The position numbers were made by a program, and so were the translations under genes. From Argentina anserina (Eukaryota; Streptophyta; Magnoliopsida; Rosales; Rosaceae), in NCBI RefSeq assembly GCF_933775445.1, contig NW_026089493.1, forward strand, positions 1-64,000: 64,000 bases of DNA, written 5' to 3'. The number at the start of each line of letters is the position of its first letter. Position 1 is the stretch's first letter. Below are positions 13,291-24,035 of the stretch, piece by piece. Below the pieces are notes generated by a model, which was not told the DNA's origin, did no database searches, and was given only the letters and a program-made list of their open reading frames with translations.

Positions 13291-16200
13291 TGAATTTGAG
13301 AGTTTTGCAAGTGTGGGAGTGTGTTTCTTTCAAACTGAGTATCTTTACATCGTTTGCGTATCTTTACTATTCCAATTGTGTATCTTTTCATTTCTCGTTT
13401 GAGTATCTTTCTGTAAGGCTTCTGATGCGAGTTTCTATTGTATTTGAGAGTTTTGCAAGTGTGGGAGTGTGTTTCTTTCAAACTGAGTATCTTTACATCG
13501 TTTGCGTATCTTTACTATTCCAATTGTGTATCTTTTCATTTCTCGTTTGAGTATCTTTCTGTAAGGCTTCTGATGCGAGTTTCTATTGTATTTGAGAGTT
13601 TTGCAAGTGTGGGAGTGTGTTTCTTTCAATCTGAGTATCTTTACATCGTTTGCGTATCTTTACTATTCCAATTGTGTATCTTTTCATTTCTCGTTTGAGT
13701 ATCTTTTTGTAAGGCTTTCTGATGCGAGTTTCTATTGAATGTGAGAATTTTGCAAGTGTGGGAGTGTGTTTCTTTCAAACTGAGTATCTTTACATCGTTT
13801 GCGTATCTTTACTATTCCAATTGTTTATCTTTACATCGTTTCCGTATCTTTACTATTCCAATTGTGTATCTTTACATCGTTTGCGTATCTTTACTATTCC
13901 AATTGTGTATCTTTACATCGTTTGCGTATCTTTACTAATCCAATTGTGTATCTTTTCATTTCTCGTTTCAGTATCTTTCTGTAAGGCTTCTGATGCGAGT
14001 TTCTATTGAATTTGAGAGTTTTGCAAGTGTGGGAGTGTGTTTCTTTCAAACTGAGTATCTTTACATCGTTTGCGTATCTTTACTATTCCAATTGTGTATC
14101 TTTTCATTTCTCGTTTGAGTATCTTTCTGTAAGGCTTCTGATGCGAGTTTCTATTGTATTTGAGAGTTTTGCAAGTGTGGGAGTGTGTTTCTTTCAAACT
14201 GAGTATCTTTACATCGTTTGCGTATCTTTACTATTCCAATTGTGTATCTTTTCATTTCTCGTTTGAGTATCTTTCTGTAAGGCTTCTGATGCGAGTTTCT
14301 ATTGTATTTGAGAGTTTTGCAAGTGTGGGAGTGTGTTTCTTTCAAACTGAGTATCTTTACATCGTTTGCGTATCTTTACTATTCCAATTGTGTATCTTTT
14401 CATTTCTCGTTTGAGTATCTTTATGTAAGGCTTCTGATGCGAGTTTCTATTGTATTTGAGAGTTTTGCAAGTGTGGGAGTGTGTTTCTTTCAAACTGAGT
14501 ATCTTTACATCGTTTGCGTATCTTTACTATTCCAATTGTGTATCTTTTCATTTCTCGTTTGAGTATCTTTCTGTAAGGCTTCTGATGCGAGTTTCTATTG
14601 TATTTGAGAGTTTTGCAAGTGTGGGAGTGTGTTTCTTTCAAACTGAGTATCTTTACATCGTTTGCGTATCTTTACTATTCCAATTGTGTATCTTTTCATT
14701 TCTCGTTTGAGTATCTTTCTGTAAGGCTTCTGATGCGAGTTTCTATTGTATTTGAGAGTTTTGCAAGTGTGGGAGTGTGTTTCTTTCAATCTGAGTATCT
14801 TTACATCGTTTGCGTATCTTTACTATTCCAATTGTGTATCTTTTCATTTCTCGTTTGAGTATCTTTTTGTAAGGCTTTCTGATGCGAGTTTCTATTGAAT
14901 GTGAGAATTTTGCAAGTGTGGGAGTGTGTTTCTTTCAAACTGAGTATCTTTACATCGTTTGCGTATCTTTACTATTCCAATTGTTTATCTTTACATCGTT
15001 TCCGTATCTTTACTATTCCAATTGTGTATCTTTACATCGTTTGCGTATCTTTACTATTCCAATTGTGTATCTTTACATCGTTTGCGTATCTTTACTATTC
15101 CAATTGTGTATCTTTTCATTTCTCGTTTGAGTATCTTGCTATACGGCTTTCTGATGCGAGTTTCTATTGAATTTGAGAGTTTTGCAAGGGTGGGAGTGTG
15201 TTTCTTTCAAACTGAGTATCTTTACATCGTTTGCGTATCTTTACTATTCCAATTGTGTATCTTTTCATTTCTCGTTTGAGTATCTTTCTGTAAGGCTTCT
15301 GATGCGAGTTTCTATTGTATTTGAGAGTTTTGCAAGTGTGGGAGTGTGTTTCTTTCAAACTGAGTATCTTTACATCGTTTGCGTATCTTTACTATTCCAA
15401 TTGTGTATCTTTTCATTTCTCGTTTGAGTATCTTTATGTAAGGCTTCTGATGCGAGTTTCTATTGTATTTGAGAGTTTTGCAAGTGTGGGAGTGTGTTTC
15501 TTTCAAACTGAGTATCTTTACATCGTTTGCGTATCTTTACTATTCCAATTGTGTATCTTTTCATTTCTCGTTTGAGTATCTTTCTGTAAGGCTTCTGATG
15601 CGAGTTTCTATTGTATTTGAGAGTTTTGCAAGTGTGGGAGTGTGTTTCTTTCAAACTGAGTATCTTTACATCGTTTGCGTATCTTTACTATTCCAATTGT
15701 GTATCTTTTCATTTCTCGTTTGAGTATCTTTCTGTAAGGCTTCTGATGCGAGTTTCTATTGTATTTGAGAGTTTTGCAAGTGTGGGAGTGTGTTTCTTTC
15801 AATCTGAGTATCTTTACATCGTTTGCGTATCTTTACTATTCCAATTGTGTATCTTTTCATTTCTCGTTTGAGTATCTTTTTGTAAGGCTTTCTGATGCGA
15901 GTTTCTATTGAATGTGAGAATTTTGCAAGTGTGGGAGTGTGTTTCTTTCAAACTGAGTATCTTTACATCGTTTGCGTATCTTTACTATTCCAATTGTTTA
16001 TCTTTACATCGTTTCCGTATCTTTACTATTCCAATTGTGTATCTTTACATTGTTTGCGTATCTTTACTATTCCAATTGTGTATCTTTACATCGTTTGCGT
16101 ATCTTTACTAATCCAATTGTGTATCTTTTCATTTCTCGTTTCAGTATCTTTCTGTAAGGCTTCTGATGCGAGTTTCTATTGAATTTGAGAGTTTTGCAAG

Positions 16201-19130
16201 TGTGGAAGTGTGTTTCTTTCAAACTGAGTATCTTTACATCGTTTGCGTATCTTTACTATTCCAATTGTGTATCTTTACATCGTTTGCGTATCTTTACTAT
16301 TCCAATTGTGTATCTTTACATCGTTTGCTTATCTTTACTATTCCAATTGTGTATCTTTTCATTTCTCGTTTGAGTATCTTTCTGTAAGGCTTCTGATGCG
16401 AGTTTCTATTGTATTTGCGAGTTTTGCAAGTCTGGGAGTGTGTTTCTTTCAAACTGAGTATCTTTACATCGTTTGCGTATCTTTACTATTCCAATTGTGT
16501 ATCTTTTCATTTCTCGTTTGAGTATCTTTCTGTAAGGCTTTCTGATGCGAGTTTATATTGAAGTTGAGAGTTTTGCAAGTGTGGGAGTGTGTTTCTTTCA
16601 AACTGAGTATCTTTACATAGTTTGCGTATCTTTACGATTCCAATTGTGTATCTTTACATCGTTTCCGTATCTTTACTATTCCAATTGTGTATCTTTTCAT
16701 TTCTCGTTTGAGTATCTTTCTGTACGGCTTTCTGATGCGAGTTTCTATTGAATTTGAGAGTTTTGCAAGTGTGGGAGTGTGTTTCTTTCAAACTTAGTAT
16801 CTTTACATCGTTTGCGTATCTTTACTATTCCAATTGTGTATCTTTACATCGTTTGCGTATCTTTACTATTCCAATTGTGTATCTTTACATCGTTTGCTTA
16901 TCTTTACTATTCCAATTGTGTATCTTTTCATTTCTCGTTTGAGTATCTTTCTGTAAGGCTTCTGATGCAAGTTTCTATTGTATTTGAGAGTTTTGCAAGT
17001 GTGGGAGTGTGTTTCTTTCAAACTGAGTATCTTTACATCGTTTGCGTATCTTTACTATTCCAATTGTGTATCTTTTCATTTCTCATTTGAGTATCTTTCT
17101 GTAAGGCTTCTGATGCGAGTTTCTATTGTATTTGAGAGTTTTGCAAGTGTGGGAGTGTGTTTCTTTCAAACTGAGTATCTTTACATAGTTTGCGTATCTT
17201 TACTATTCCAATTGTGTATCTTTACATCGTTTGCGTATCTTTACTATTCCAATTGTGTATCTTTTCATTTCTCGTTTGAGTATCTTTCTGTAAGGCTTTC
17301 TGATGCGAGTTTATATTGAAGTTGAGAGTTTTGCAAGTGTGGGAGTGTGTTTCTTTCAAACTGAGTATCTTTACATAGTTTGCGTATCTTTACTATTCCA
17401 ATTGTGTATCTTTACATCGTTTGCGTATCTTTACTATTCCAATTGTGTATCTTTTCATTTCTCGTTTGAGTATCTTTCTGTACGGCTTTCTGATGCGAGT
17501 TTCTATTGAATTTGAGAGTTTTGCAAGGGTGGGAGTGTGTTTCTTTCAAACTGTGTATCTTTACATCGTTTGCGTATCTTTACTATTCCAATTGTGTATC
17601 TTTTCATTTCTCGTTTGAGTATCTTTCTGTAAGGCTTCTGATGCGAGTTTCTATTTTATTTGAGAGTTTTGCAAGTGTGGGAGTGTGTTTCTTTCAAACT
17701 GAGTATCTTTACATCGTTTGCGTATCTTTACTATTCCAATTGTGTATCTTTTCATTTCTCGTTTGAGTATCTTTATGTAAGGCTTCTGATGCGAGTTTCT
17801 ATTGTATTTGAGAGTTTTGCAAGTGTGGGAGTGTGTTTCTTTCAAACTGAGTATCTTTACATCGTTTGCGTATCTTTACTATTCCAATTGTGTATCTTTT
17901 CATTTCTCGTTTGAGTATCTTTCTGTAAGGCTTCTGATGCGAGTTTCTATTGTATTTGAGAGTTTTGCAAGTGTGGGAGTGTGTTTCTTTCAAACTGAGT
18001 ATCTTTACATCGTTTGCGTATCTTTACTATTCCAATTGTGTATCTTTTCATTTCTCGTTTGAGTATCTTTCTGTAAGGCTTCTGATGCGAGTTTCTATTG
18101 TATTTGAGAGTTTTGCAAGTGTGGGAGTGTGTTTCTTTCAATCTGAGTATCTTTACATCGTTTGCGTATCTTTACTATTCCAATTGTGTATCTTTTCATT
18201 TCTCGTTTGAGTATCTTTTTGTAACGCTTTCTGATGCGAGTTTCTATTGAATGTGAGAATTTTGCAAGTGTGGGAGTGTGTTTCTTTCAAACTGAGTATC
18301 TTTACATCGTTTGCGTATCTTTACTATTCCAATTGTTTATCTTTACATCGTTTCCGTATCTTTACTATTCCAATTGTGTATCTTTACATCGTTTGCGTAT
18401 CTTTACTTTTCCAATTGTGTATCTTTACATCGTTTGCGTATCTTCACTAATCCAATTGTGTATCTTTTCATTTCTCGTTTGAGTATCTTTCTATAAGGCT
18501 TCTGATGCGAGTTTCTATTGAATTTGAGAGTTTTGCAAGTGTGGGAGTGTGTTTCTTTCAAACTGAGTATCTTTACATCGTTTGCGTATCTTTACTATTC
18601 CAATTGTGTATCTTTACATCGTTTGCGTATCTTTACTATTCCAATTGTGTATCTTTTCATTTCTCGTTTGAGTATCTTTCTGTACGGCTTTCTGATGCGA
18701 GTTTCTATTGAATTTGAGAGTTTTGCAAGGGTGGGAGTGTGTTTCTTTCAAACTGAGTATCTTTACATCGTTTGCGTATCTTTACTATTCCAATTGTGTA
18801 TCTTTTCATTTCTCGTTTGAGTATCTTTCTGTAAGGCTTCTGATGCGAGTTTCTATTGTATTTGAGAGTTTTGCAAGTGTGGGAGTGTGTTTCTTTCAAA
18901 CTGAGTATCTTTACATCGTTTGCGTATCTTTACTATTCCAATTGTGTATCTTTTCATTTCTCGTTTGAGTATCTTTCTGTAAGGCTTCTGATGCGAGTTT
19001 CTATTGTATTTGAGAGTTTTGCAAGTGTGGGAGTGTGTTTCTTTCAATCTGAGTATCTTTACATCGTTTGCGTATCTTTACTATTCCAATTGTGTATCTT
19101 TTCATTTCTCGTTTGAGTATCTTTTTGTAA
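13290..19130 (+). repeat. Homogenised 148-bp monomer runs with recurring block marker
   Basis: Several successive monomers here are spaced exactly 148 bp apart (for example 13290, 13438; 14006, 14154, 14302, 14450, 14598; 15167, 15315, 15463, 15611) and look nearly identical. The runs are punctuated by a marker monomer with GAATGTGAGAATTTTGC at 13722, 14882, 15895 and 18234, giving block offsets of 1160, 1013 and 2339 bp. The CTTGCTATACGGC variant at about 12121 recurs near 15135. This points to recent block duplication by unequal exchange. Confidence 0.75.
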
Positions 19131-20973
19131 GGCTTTCTGATGCGAGTTTCTATTGAATGTGAGAATTTTCCAAGTGTGGGAGTGTGTTTCTTTCAAACTG
19201 AGTATCTTTACATCGTTTGCGTATCTTTACTATTCCAATTGTGTATCTTTTCATTTCTCGTTTGAGTATCTTTCTGTAAGGCTTCTGATGCGAGTTTCTA
19301 TTGTATTTGAGAGTTTTGCAAGTGTGGGAGTGTGTTTCTTTCAATCTGAGTATCTTTACATCGTTTGCGTATCTTTACTATTCCAATTGTGTATCTTTTC
19401 ATTTCTCGTTTGAGTATCTTTCTGTAGGGCTTCTGATGCGAGTTTCTATTGTATTTGAGAGTTTTGCAAGTGTGGGAGTGTGTTTCTTTCAAACTGAGTA
19501 TCTTTACATCGTTTGCGTATGTTTACTATTCCAATTGTGTATCTTTACATCGTTTGCGTATCTTTACTATTCCAATTGTGTATCTTTTCATTTCTCGTTT
19601 GCGTATCTTTACTATTCCAATTGTGTATCTTTTCATTTCTCGTTTGAGTATCTTTCTGTAAGGCTTCTGATGCGAGTTTCTATTGTATTTGAGAGTATTG
19701 CAAGTGTGGGAGTGTGTTCGTTCAAACTAAGTATCTTTACATCGTTTGCGTATCTTTACTATTCGAATTGTGTATCTTTACATCGTTTCCGTATCTTTAC
19801 TATTCCAATTGTGTATCTTTACATCGTTTGCGTATCTTTACTATTCCAATTGTGTATCTTTTTATTTCTCGTTTGAGTATCTTTCTGTAGGGCTTTCTGA
19901 TGTGAGTTTCTATTGAATTTGAGAGTTTTGCAAGTGTGGGAGTGTGTTTCTTTCAAACTGAGTATCTTTATATAGTTTGCGTATCTTTACTATTCCAATT
20001 ATGTATCTTTACATCGTTTGCGTATCTTTACTATTCCAATTGTGTATCTTTTCATTTCTCGTTTGAGTATCTTTCTGTAAGGCTTTCTGATGCGAGTTTC
20101 TATTGTATTTGAGAGTTTTGCAAGTGTGGGAGTGTGGTTCTTTCAAACTGAGTATCTTTACATCGTTTGCGTATCTTTACTATTCCAATTGTTTATCTTT
20201 ACATCATTTGCGTATCTTTACTATTCCAATTATGTATCTTTACATCGTTTGCATATCTTTACTATTCCAATTGTGTATCTTTACATCGTTTGCGTATCTT
20301 TACTAATCCAATTGTGTATCTTTACATCGTTTGCGTATCTTTACTATTCCAATTGTGTATCTTTTAATTTCTCGTTTGAGTATCTTTCTGTAAGGATTTC
20401 TGATGCGAGTTTCTATTGAATTTGAGATTTTTGCAAGTGTGGGAGTTTGTTTCTTTCAAACTGAGTATCTTTACATCGTTTGCGTATCTTTACTATTCCA
20501 ATTGTTTATCTTTACATCATTTGCGTATCTTTACTATTCCAATTATGTATCTTTACATCGTTTGCGTATCTTTACTATTCCAATTGTGTATCTTTACATC
20601 GTTTGCGTATCTTTACTAATCCAATTGTGTATCTTTACATCGTTTGCGTATCTTTACTATTCCAATTGTGTATCTTTTAATTTCTCGTTTGAGTATCTTT
20701 CTGTAAGGATTTCTGATGCGAGTTTCTATTGAATTTGAGATTTTTGCAAGTGTGGGAGTTTGTTTCTTTCAAACTGAGTATCTTTACATCGTTTGCGTAT
20801 CTTTACTATTCCAATTGTGTATCTTTTCATTTCTCGTTTGAGTATCTTTCTGAAAGGCTTCTGATGCGAGTTTCTATTGTATTTGAGAGTTTTGCAAGTG
20901 TGGGAGTGTGTTTCTTTCAAACTGAGTATCTTTACATCGTTTGCGTATCTTTACTATTCGAATTGTGTATCTT

Positions 20974-20978
20974 TACAT
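20974..20978. repeat. Target site duplication of element A, left copy (TACAT)
   Basis: TACAT immediately precedes the TGATAGGAG start of the element A 5' LTR and is repeated at 40135-40139 right after its 3' LTR. Removing the element and one copy restores a normal satellite monomer (CTTTACAT then CGTTTGCG). Confidence 0.95.
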
Positions 20979-21518
20979 TGATAGGAGCACAAAGTGTGAC
21001 GTTCTTAATGTTTATATGCCCTATTCTTATGTTTTGTTACTTCTTATTTAGTTGTTTTAGGTTCATATTTGTCATATGTGTGTTCTAGGTAGAGCTATTT
21101 CGAATTGAGATGATTTGATGATGAAATTGTGCTAAGTGTTAGAACTCCTGATTGAGCTAGGATTCCTTACTCGACTAGGACTCTACTTTCCTATTTTCAT
21201 TCTTTCATATTCCTTAATCGACGATTTCTTTTCAGGAAAGACAAATCATATTTGGAAAGAAAGGAGAGTTGCCGAGTTGCATTCCTAGTTAAACAAGGAA
21301 ATCATATTCGAGTTGAACAAGGAGAAGAGGAGGCCGGCCTAGCTACTCCTAGTTGGACCAAGATTGTTGCCGAGCTGCCCTTAAGTGATCTCCCTATTGG
21401 ACTTGGTTTCCTACATCAAGTTGGATATGGAGTACATAAATCAAATCCATAACAAAGAGGATTTCAGTTTCCCAATTGGATTATATTTCCTTATGGCACG
21501 GCAAGAAGGCTTCCTAGA

Positions 21519-21542
21519 CCTCTATATATAGAGGCCGGCCTC
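21519..21542 (+). promoter_or_regulatory. Element A LTR core promoter: TATA box inside overlapping palindromes
   Basis: TATATATA at 21523-21530 lies in the perfect 16-bp palindrome CCTCTATATATAGAGG (21519-21534). That palindrome overlaps the perfect 12-bp palindrome GAGGCCGGCCTC (21531-21542). The same arrangement is in the 3' LTR (39109-39132) and in both LTRs of element C (from 43080 and 48963). Plant transcription usually starts about 25-35 bp after the TATA box, here about 21550-21560. Promoter role is inferred from position and sequence. Confidence 0.75.
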
Positions 21543-21555
21543 TCCATTCAGCAAC

Positions 21556-21560
21556 ATCAT
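21556..21560. repeat. Target site duplication of element B, left copy (ATCAT)
   Basis: ATCAT occurs directly before element B and again at 29429-29433 directly after it. The uninterrupted site is visible in A's own 3' LTR (AACATCATCAGCC, near 39143), which confirms the nesting. Confidence 0.95.
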
Positions 21561-21925
21561 TGATAGGAGCACAAAGTGTGACGTTCTTAATGTGATTATG
21601 CCCTATTCTTACTCTTTGTTACCTCTTATTTAGTATGTTTTAGTTTCTTTTGTAAGAATAAGTGTCTAGGTAGAGCTTATATCAATTATGAGTGAATTGA
21701 TGATGAAATCGTGCTAAGTGTTAATAATCCTTGTTGAGATATGATTCCTTGTTCGAGTAGGATTCATCCTTTCGTATTTCTTTGTTTCTAACATACTTAT
21801 TCTTATTAGGAAATACAAATCCATGTTGGAGAAGGAAAGCAATCCTAGTTCCACAAGGAAAGAGAAAAAATACACTTAAAAGCCCAATCCATTCAAGAAT
21901 CAAAATGCTGTCAATATTCATAGTC

Positions 21926-22581
21926 CAACTTCGACGGGCTCCCCTGGATAGCTCCGATCGAGTTAGAAGACCTACTTTATATGGAAATAAAGGTATTTGA
22001 GTCTAGTTTCTGTAGGATTTGGAATCAAATCAATATCTTATTCCTACAGAGAGATATGACTGAATCATTGATCGGAGGTCCAATGAACTCGGCGGAATTA
22101 TCTCAGCCATTGATTTGCTTTTGATCCAAGGGCTATGAGGGAAACTTGGGACTTTGTTCCTCCTGCAAATAGAGCACAAATATGTATCAGAATGTCCATA
22201 AATCCCAGCACCAAAGAATGTCAAAGAAGGCATGCAGCAAATTAAATGAGAAGAGGCAAGAAAGTCAAAGAAGGCATGCAGCAAATTTAATGAGGAGAGG
22301 TAAGAAAATCAAACATGGCTGCAACAATTAAGACTTTTGCTGCCTCCCTCATTAAAAGGAAGAAATTTGTGCAAAAGAAATCAGCATTAAAGGAGGAAGA
22401 AGATATGCAATTAATGCAAAGGATATGCAATCCTTATAGAAATCAGAATTCTGGCACTGCAGATCATCCAACTTTGACGAGCTCCCCTGGACAGCTCAAA
22501 ATGATTGAGAAACTGTACCTTATATGGATGAAAAGCCACGGAAGTCTAGTTGAAATTGCCAGTTGGAATCATCTCAATATC
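21926..22581 (+). repeat. Diverged duplicated module inside the element B LTR
   Basis: 21926-22037 and 22469-22581 are diverged copies. Both start CAACTT(C/T)GACG(G/A)GCTCCCC, share CT(T)TATATGGA in the middle, and end with GGAATCA plus TCAATATC. A 42-bp piece of the first copy (21973-22014) also recurs with one mismatch in the element interior at 25169-25210. The same pair is present in the 3' LTR (from 27591 and 28134). The function is unknown. Confidence 0.7.
22221..22308 (+). repeat. 44-bp direct tandem duplication in element B LTR
   Basis: TCAAAGAAGGCATGCAGCAA begins at 22221 and again at 22265, each followed by closely matching A/G-rich sequence ending in AGAGG and AAGAAA. The same pair is present in the 3' LTR (27886 and 27930). 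Confidence 0.85.
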
Positions 22582-22708
22582 GATTTTCTAGAGAAAGTTA
22601 TGGCCACAACAAGGGACAAAGGTCAAATCTGCCGAATCTAGGAAACCTCAACCAATTTGGTTTCAACTTTGTGGACTTTGTGGCCATCCTCCCTTGGGTT
22701 TCTTCCTC

Positions 22709-22716
22709 TATATATA
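22709..22716 (+). promoter_or_regulatory. Putative TATA box of element B 5' LTR
   Basis: TATATATA follows CCTC and precedes GCACCTCAATTCC, similar to the TATA position in the LTRs of A and C but without the flanking palindromes. The 3' LTR copy is at 28374-28381 and faces the downstream part of element A. Confidence 0.65.
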
Positions 22717-23765
22717 GCACCTCAATTCCACAGAAACATATCATCAACCTTGCTCACAAGACTAGCCAAAGCTCTGCCTTAAACACTACTCATCATCCTC
22801 AAAGCCATTCAAGGCGAAAACACCATCTTCCCTTCATTCCATTCGATCCAAAGCGCTACGCCTAGGATTGCCATTCAAGTTGAAGCCGTGCTGCCTTGTT
22901 TTGATACCGCTAAGGAGATTTACAAAGTGTAACTCGTTACTTCTTCACTTATGTTTTCGGTTTGGATTCTTTGTGTGATGTTGTGTTTATGTTTTTGGCT
23001 AGCTCCGAATTTGTGGAATACTCTTATGTAGTTTACGATTTTGCAAGATGTTATAAAGTAGTTCTGATTTTGTTTTCTATGATTTCTATGTAGATGTCGT
23101 GAGTTTATAATTCAATGATTTAATGATTCTCTTTCCTGTGCGTTAACTATATGTGATTCAAGGCGCTAAGTTAGTTTTGCATATAGGATTCTTAAGTGTT
23201 TTGTTAACTTGTTAAAGTAAGTGACATGCTTGACTTGTTAGTAATCACTAGGAATTAACCATGATCCGTTTGTTATCTAAGATGCGCTAAGTAATTAGAT
23301 AAGAGATGAATCAATAAAGTGGTAAGATTGAGATTGACATGTTACCTTGTAATTTCTAAGCGCTAAGATAGGATTACCAGGCCATGTTTCGAGTTAGGGA
23401 TGCGCTAAGTAACCTAGTTTGGCATTAGGTTGTTGTTTGTTCACTCAATACTTGTCCGCTAAGGCTCGGTGATTGCATAGGATGAGATTACGATTTTGAA
23501 GCTACTTGTGACGTTTTGTTTGGTGATGTTTATGTGTTGGTTGGTTGATCACATGTATATATTAGTTTAGGTTTTATTTTCTGTTTTTATCTTTCAACCC
23601 GATCCTATATATCAAACTTTTTTAAACTCTTATGAATTCGTTGTTAAATGTTTGTGATTCTATGCCCTGGTTGGATCCCCGGTTTGTGAACGATACCCTC
23701 TTGCTTTATGCTACTAACGATGCTTACAGGGTTAATATTGATCTCGAGTAATCGAATCGATCAAA

Positions 23766-23785
23766 TGGCGCCGTTGCCGGGGATC
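23766..23785 (+). other. Element B primer binding site (tRNA-Asp type)
   Basis: TGGCGCCGTTGCCGGGGATC lies two bases (AA) after the LTR end. It is complementary to the 3' end of plant tRNA-Asp(GUC), including CCA, as I recall that tRNA. This is the usual Athila/Tat primer. It would prime minus-strand DNA synthesis. Confidence 0.9.
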
Positions 23786-23962
23786 CATCATTATGGATTC
23801 CAATCTTTTAATTTCGAATTCACTGTTCATATTGTAAATTTGTATATTTTTTTTCTTACTTTGTTCTAATATATACTAATTTTATCTTAGGTTGTTATTT
23901 TTTATGATTAATGAATGATTGTTGTAGGTTGTAAATCGAACGGAATAGGTAAAGTCCCTTTT

Positions 23963-24035
23963 GTTAATATTAGCCTCAACCCCTCATGTTTTCTTCCAAA
24001 GTTTTTGCATGAGGTTGAGGGCGGCTTTTATTAAC
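23963..24035 (+). ncRNA. Conserved leader hairpin, element B
   Basis: The left arm GTTAATATTAGCCTCAACCC plus CTCATG can pair with the right arm CATGAGGTTGAGGGCGGCTT plus TTATTAAC, leaving a loop of about 19 nt. The equivalent structures at 30615-30684 (A) and 44302-44374 (C) keep the stems although the A loop sequence has changed. An RNA role such as packaging or dimerisation is inference. Confidence 0.55.

Larger units (their letters stand above)
1..20978 (+). repeat. Satellite array, left block
   Basis: Uninterrupted head-to-tail tandem repeat, all copies in one orientation. Each monomer carries GCAAGTGTGGGAGTGTG, then TTTCTTTCAAACTGA, then a run of GTATCTTT-headed pieces, and ends around GGCTTCTGATGCGAGTTTC. 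Minimal monomers are 148 or 149 bp (the 1-bp difference is GGCTTCTG versus GGCTTTCTG). Longer ones of about 190, 231 and more bp differ by whole 41-bp internal subrepeats. The block ends inside a monomer at the TACAT target site of element A, and the monomer resumes at 40135. No coding gene is supported. Stop-poor frames read through monomers on both strands, but they are the same 40-60 residue peptide reiterated. The 148-bp unit is near nucleosome length, as is common for plant centromeric satellites. Centromeric identity is inference. Confidence 0.97.
20979..21560 (+). mobile_element. Element A 5' LTR, part 1 (U3 to about the transcription start)
   Basis: The first 582 bp of the 5' LTR match 38569-39150 of the 3' LTR, with only three differences noticed. 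It ends where element B inserted; its last five bases, ATCAT, are the left target duplication of B. A short stop-free stretch at 21252-21452 has no ATG start (it begins at TTG), also occurs in the 3' LTR, and is not taken as a gene. Confidence 0.95.
21561..23763 (+). mobile_element. Element B 5' LTR (2203 bp)
   Basis: It shares its first roughly 190 bp and last roughly 250 bp with the LTRs of A and C but has an unrelated middle. That middle holds a 44-bp tandem duplication (22221-22308), two diverged copies of a module of about 112 bp (21926-22037 and 22469-22581), and a TATA box at 22709. Frames of up to 108 codons inside it recur identically in the 3' LTR and resemble no protein I recognise. 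Confidence 0.95.

Noticed and set aside
1..20978. Possible CRISPR array because of regular short repeats
   Set aside because: There are no unique spacers; the whole unit repeats head to tail, the subrepeats vary in number, and the context is a plant retrotransposon-rich locus.
21252..21452. Frame of about 66 codons in the element A LTR (also at 38842 and 42815)
   Set aside because: It starts at TTG, lies wholly in LTR U3 upstream of the TATA box, and is broken by a stop in the element C 3' LTR.
22315..22865. Frames of 100-108 codons in the element B LTR
   Set aside because: They overlap each other and the presumed promoter, and their LTR duplicate is identical simply because the LTRs are young. 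No recognisable domain.
23766..23785. tRNA gene fragment at TGGCGCCGTTGCCGGGGATC
   Set aside because: It is the complement of a tRNA 3' end located just after an LTR, in three elements, which is the signature of a primer binding site, not a tRNA gene.
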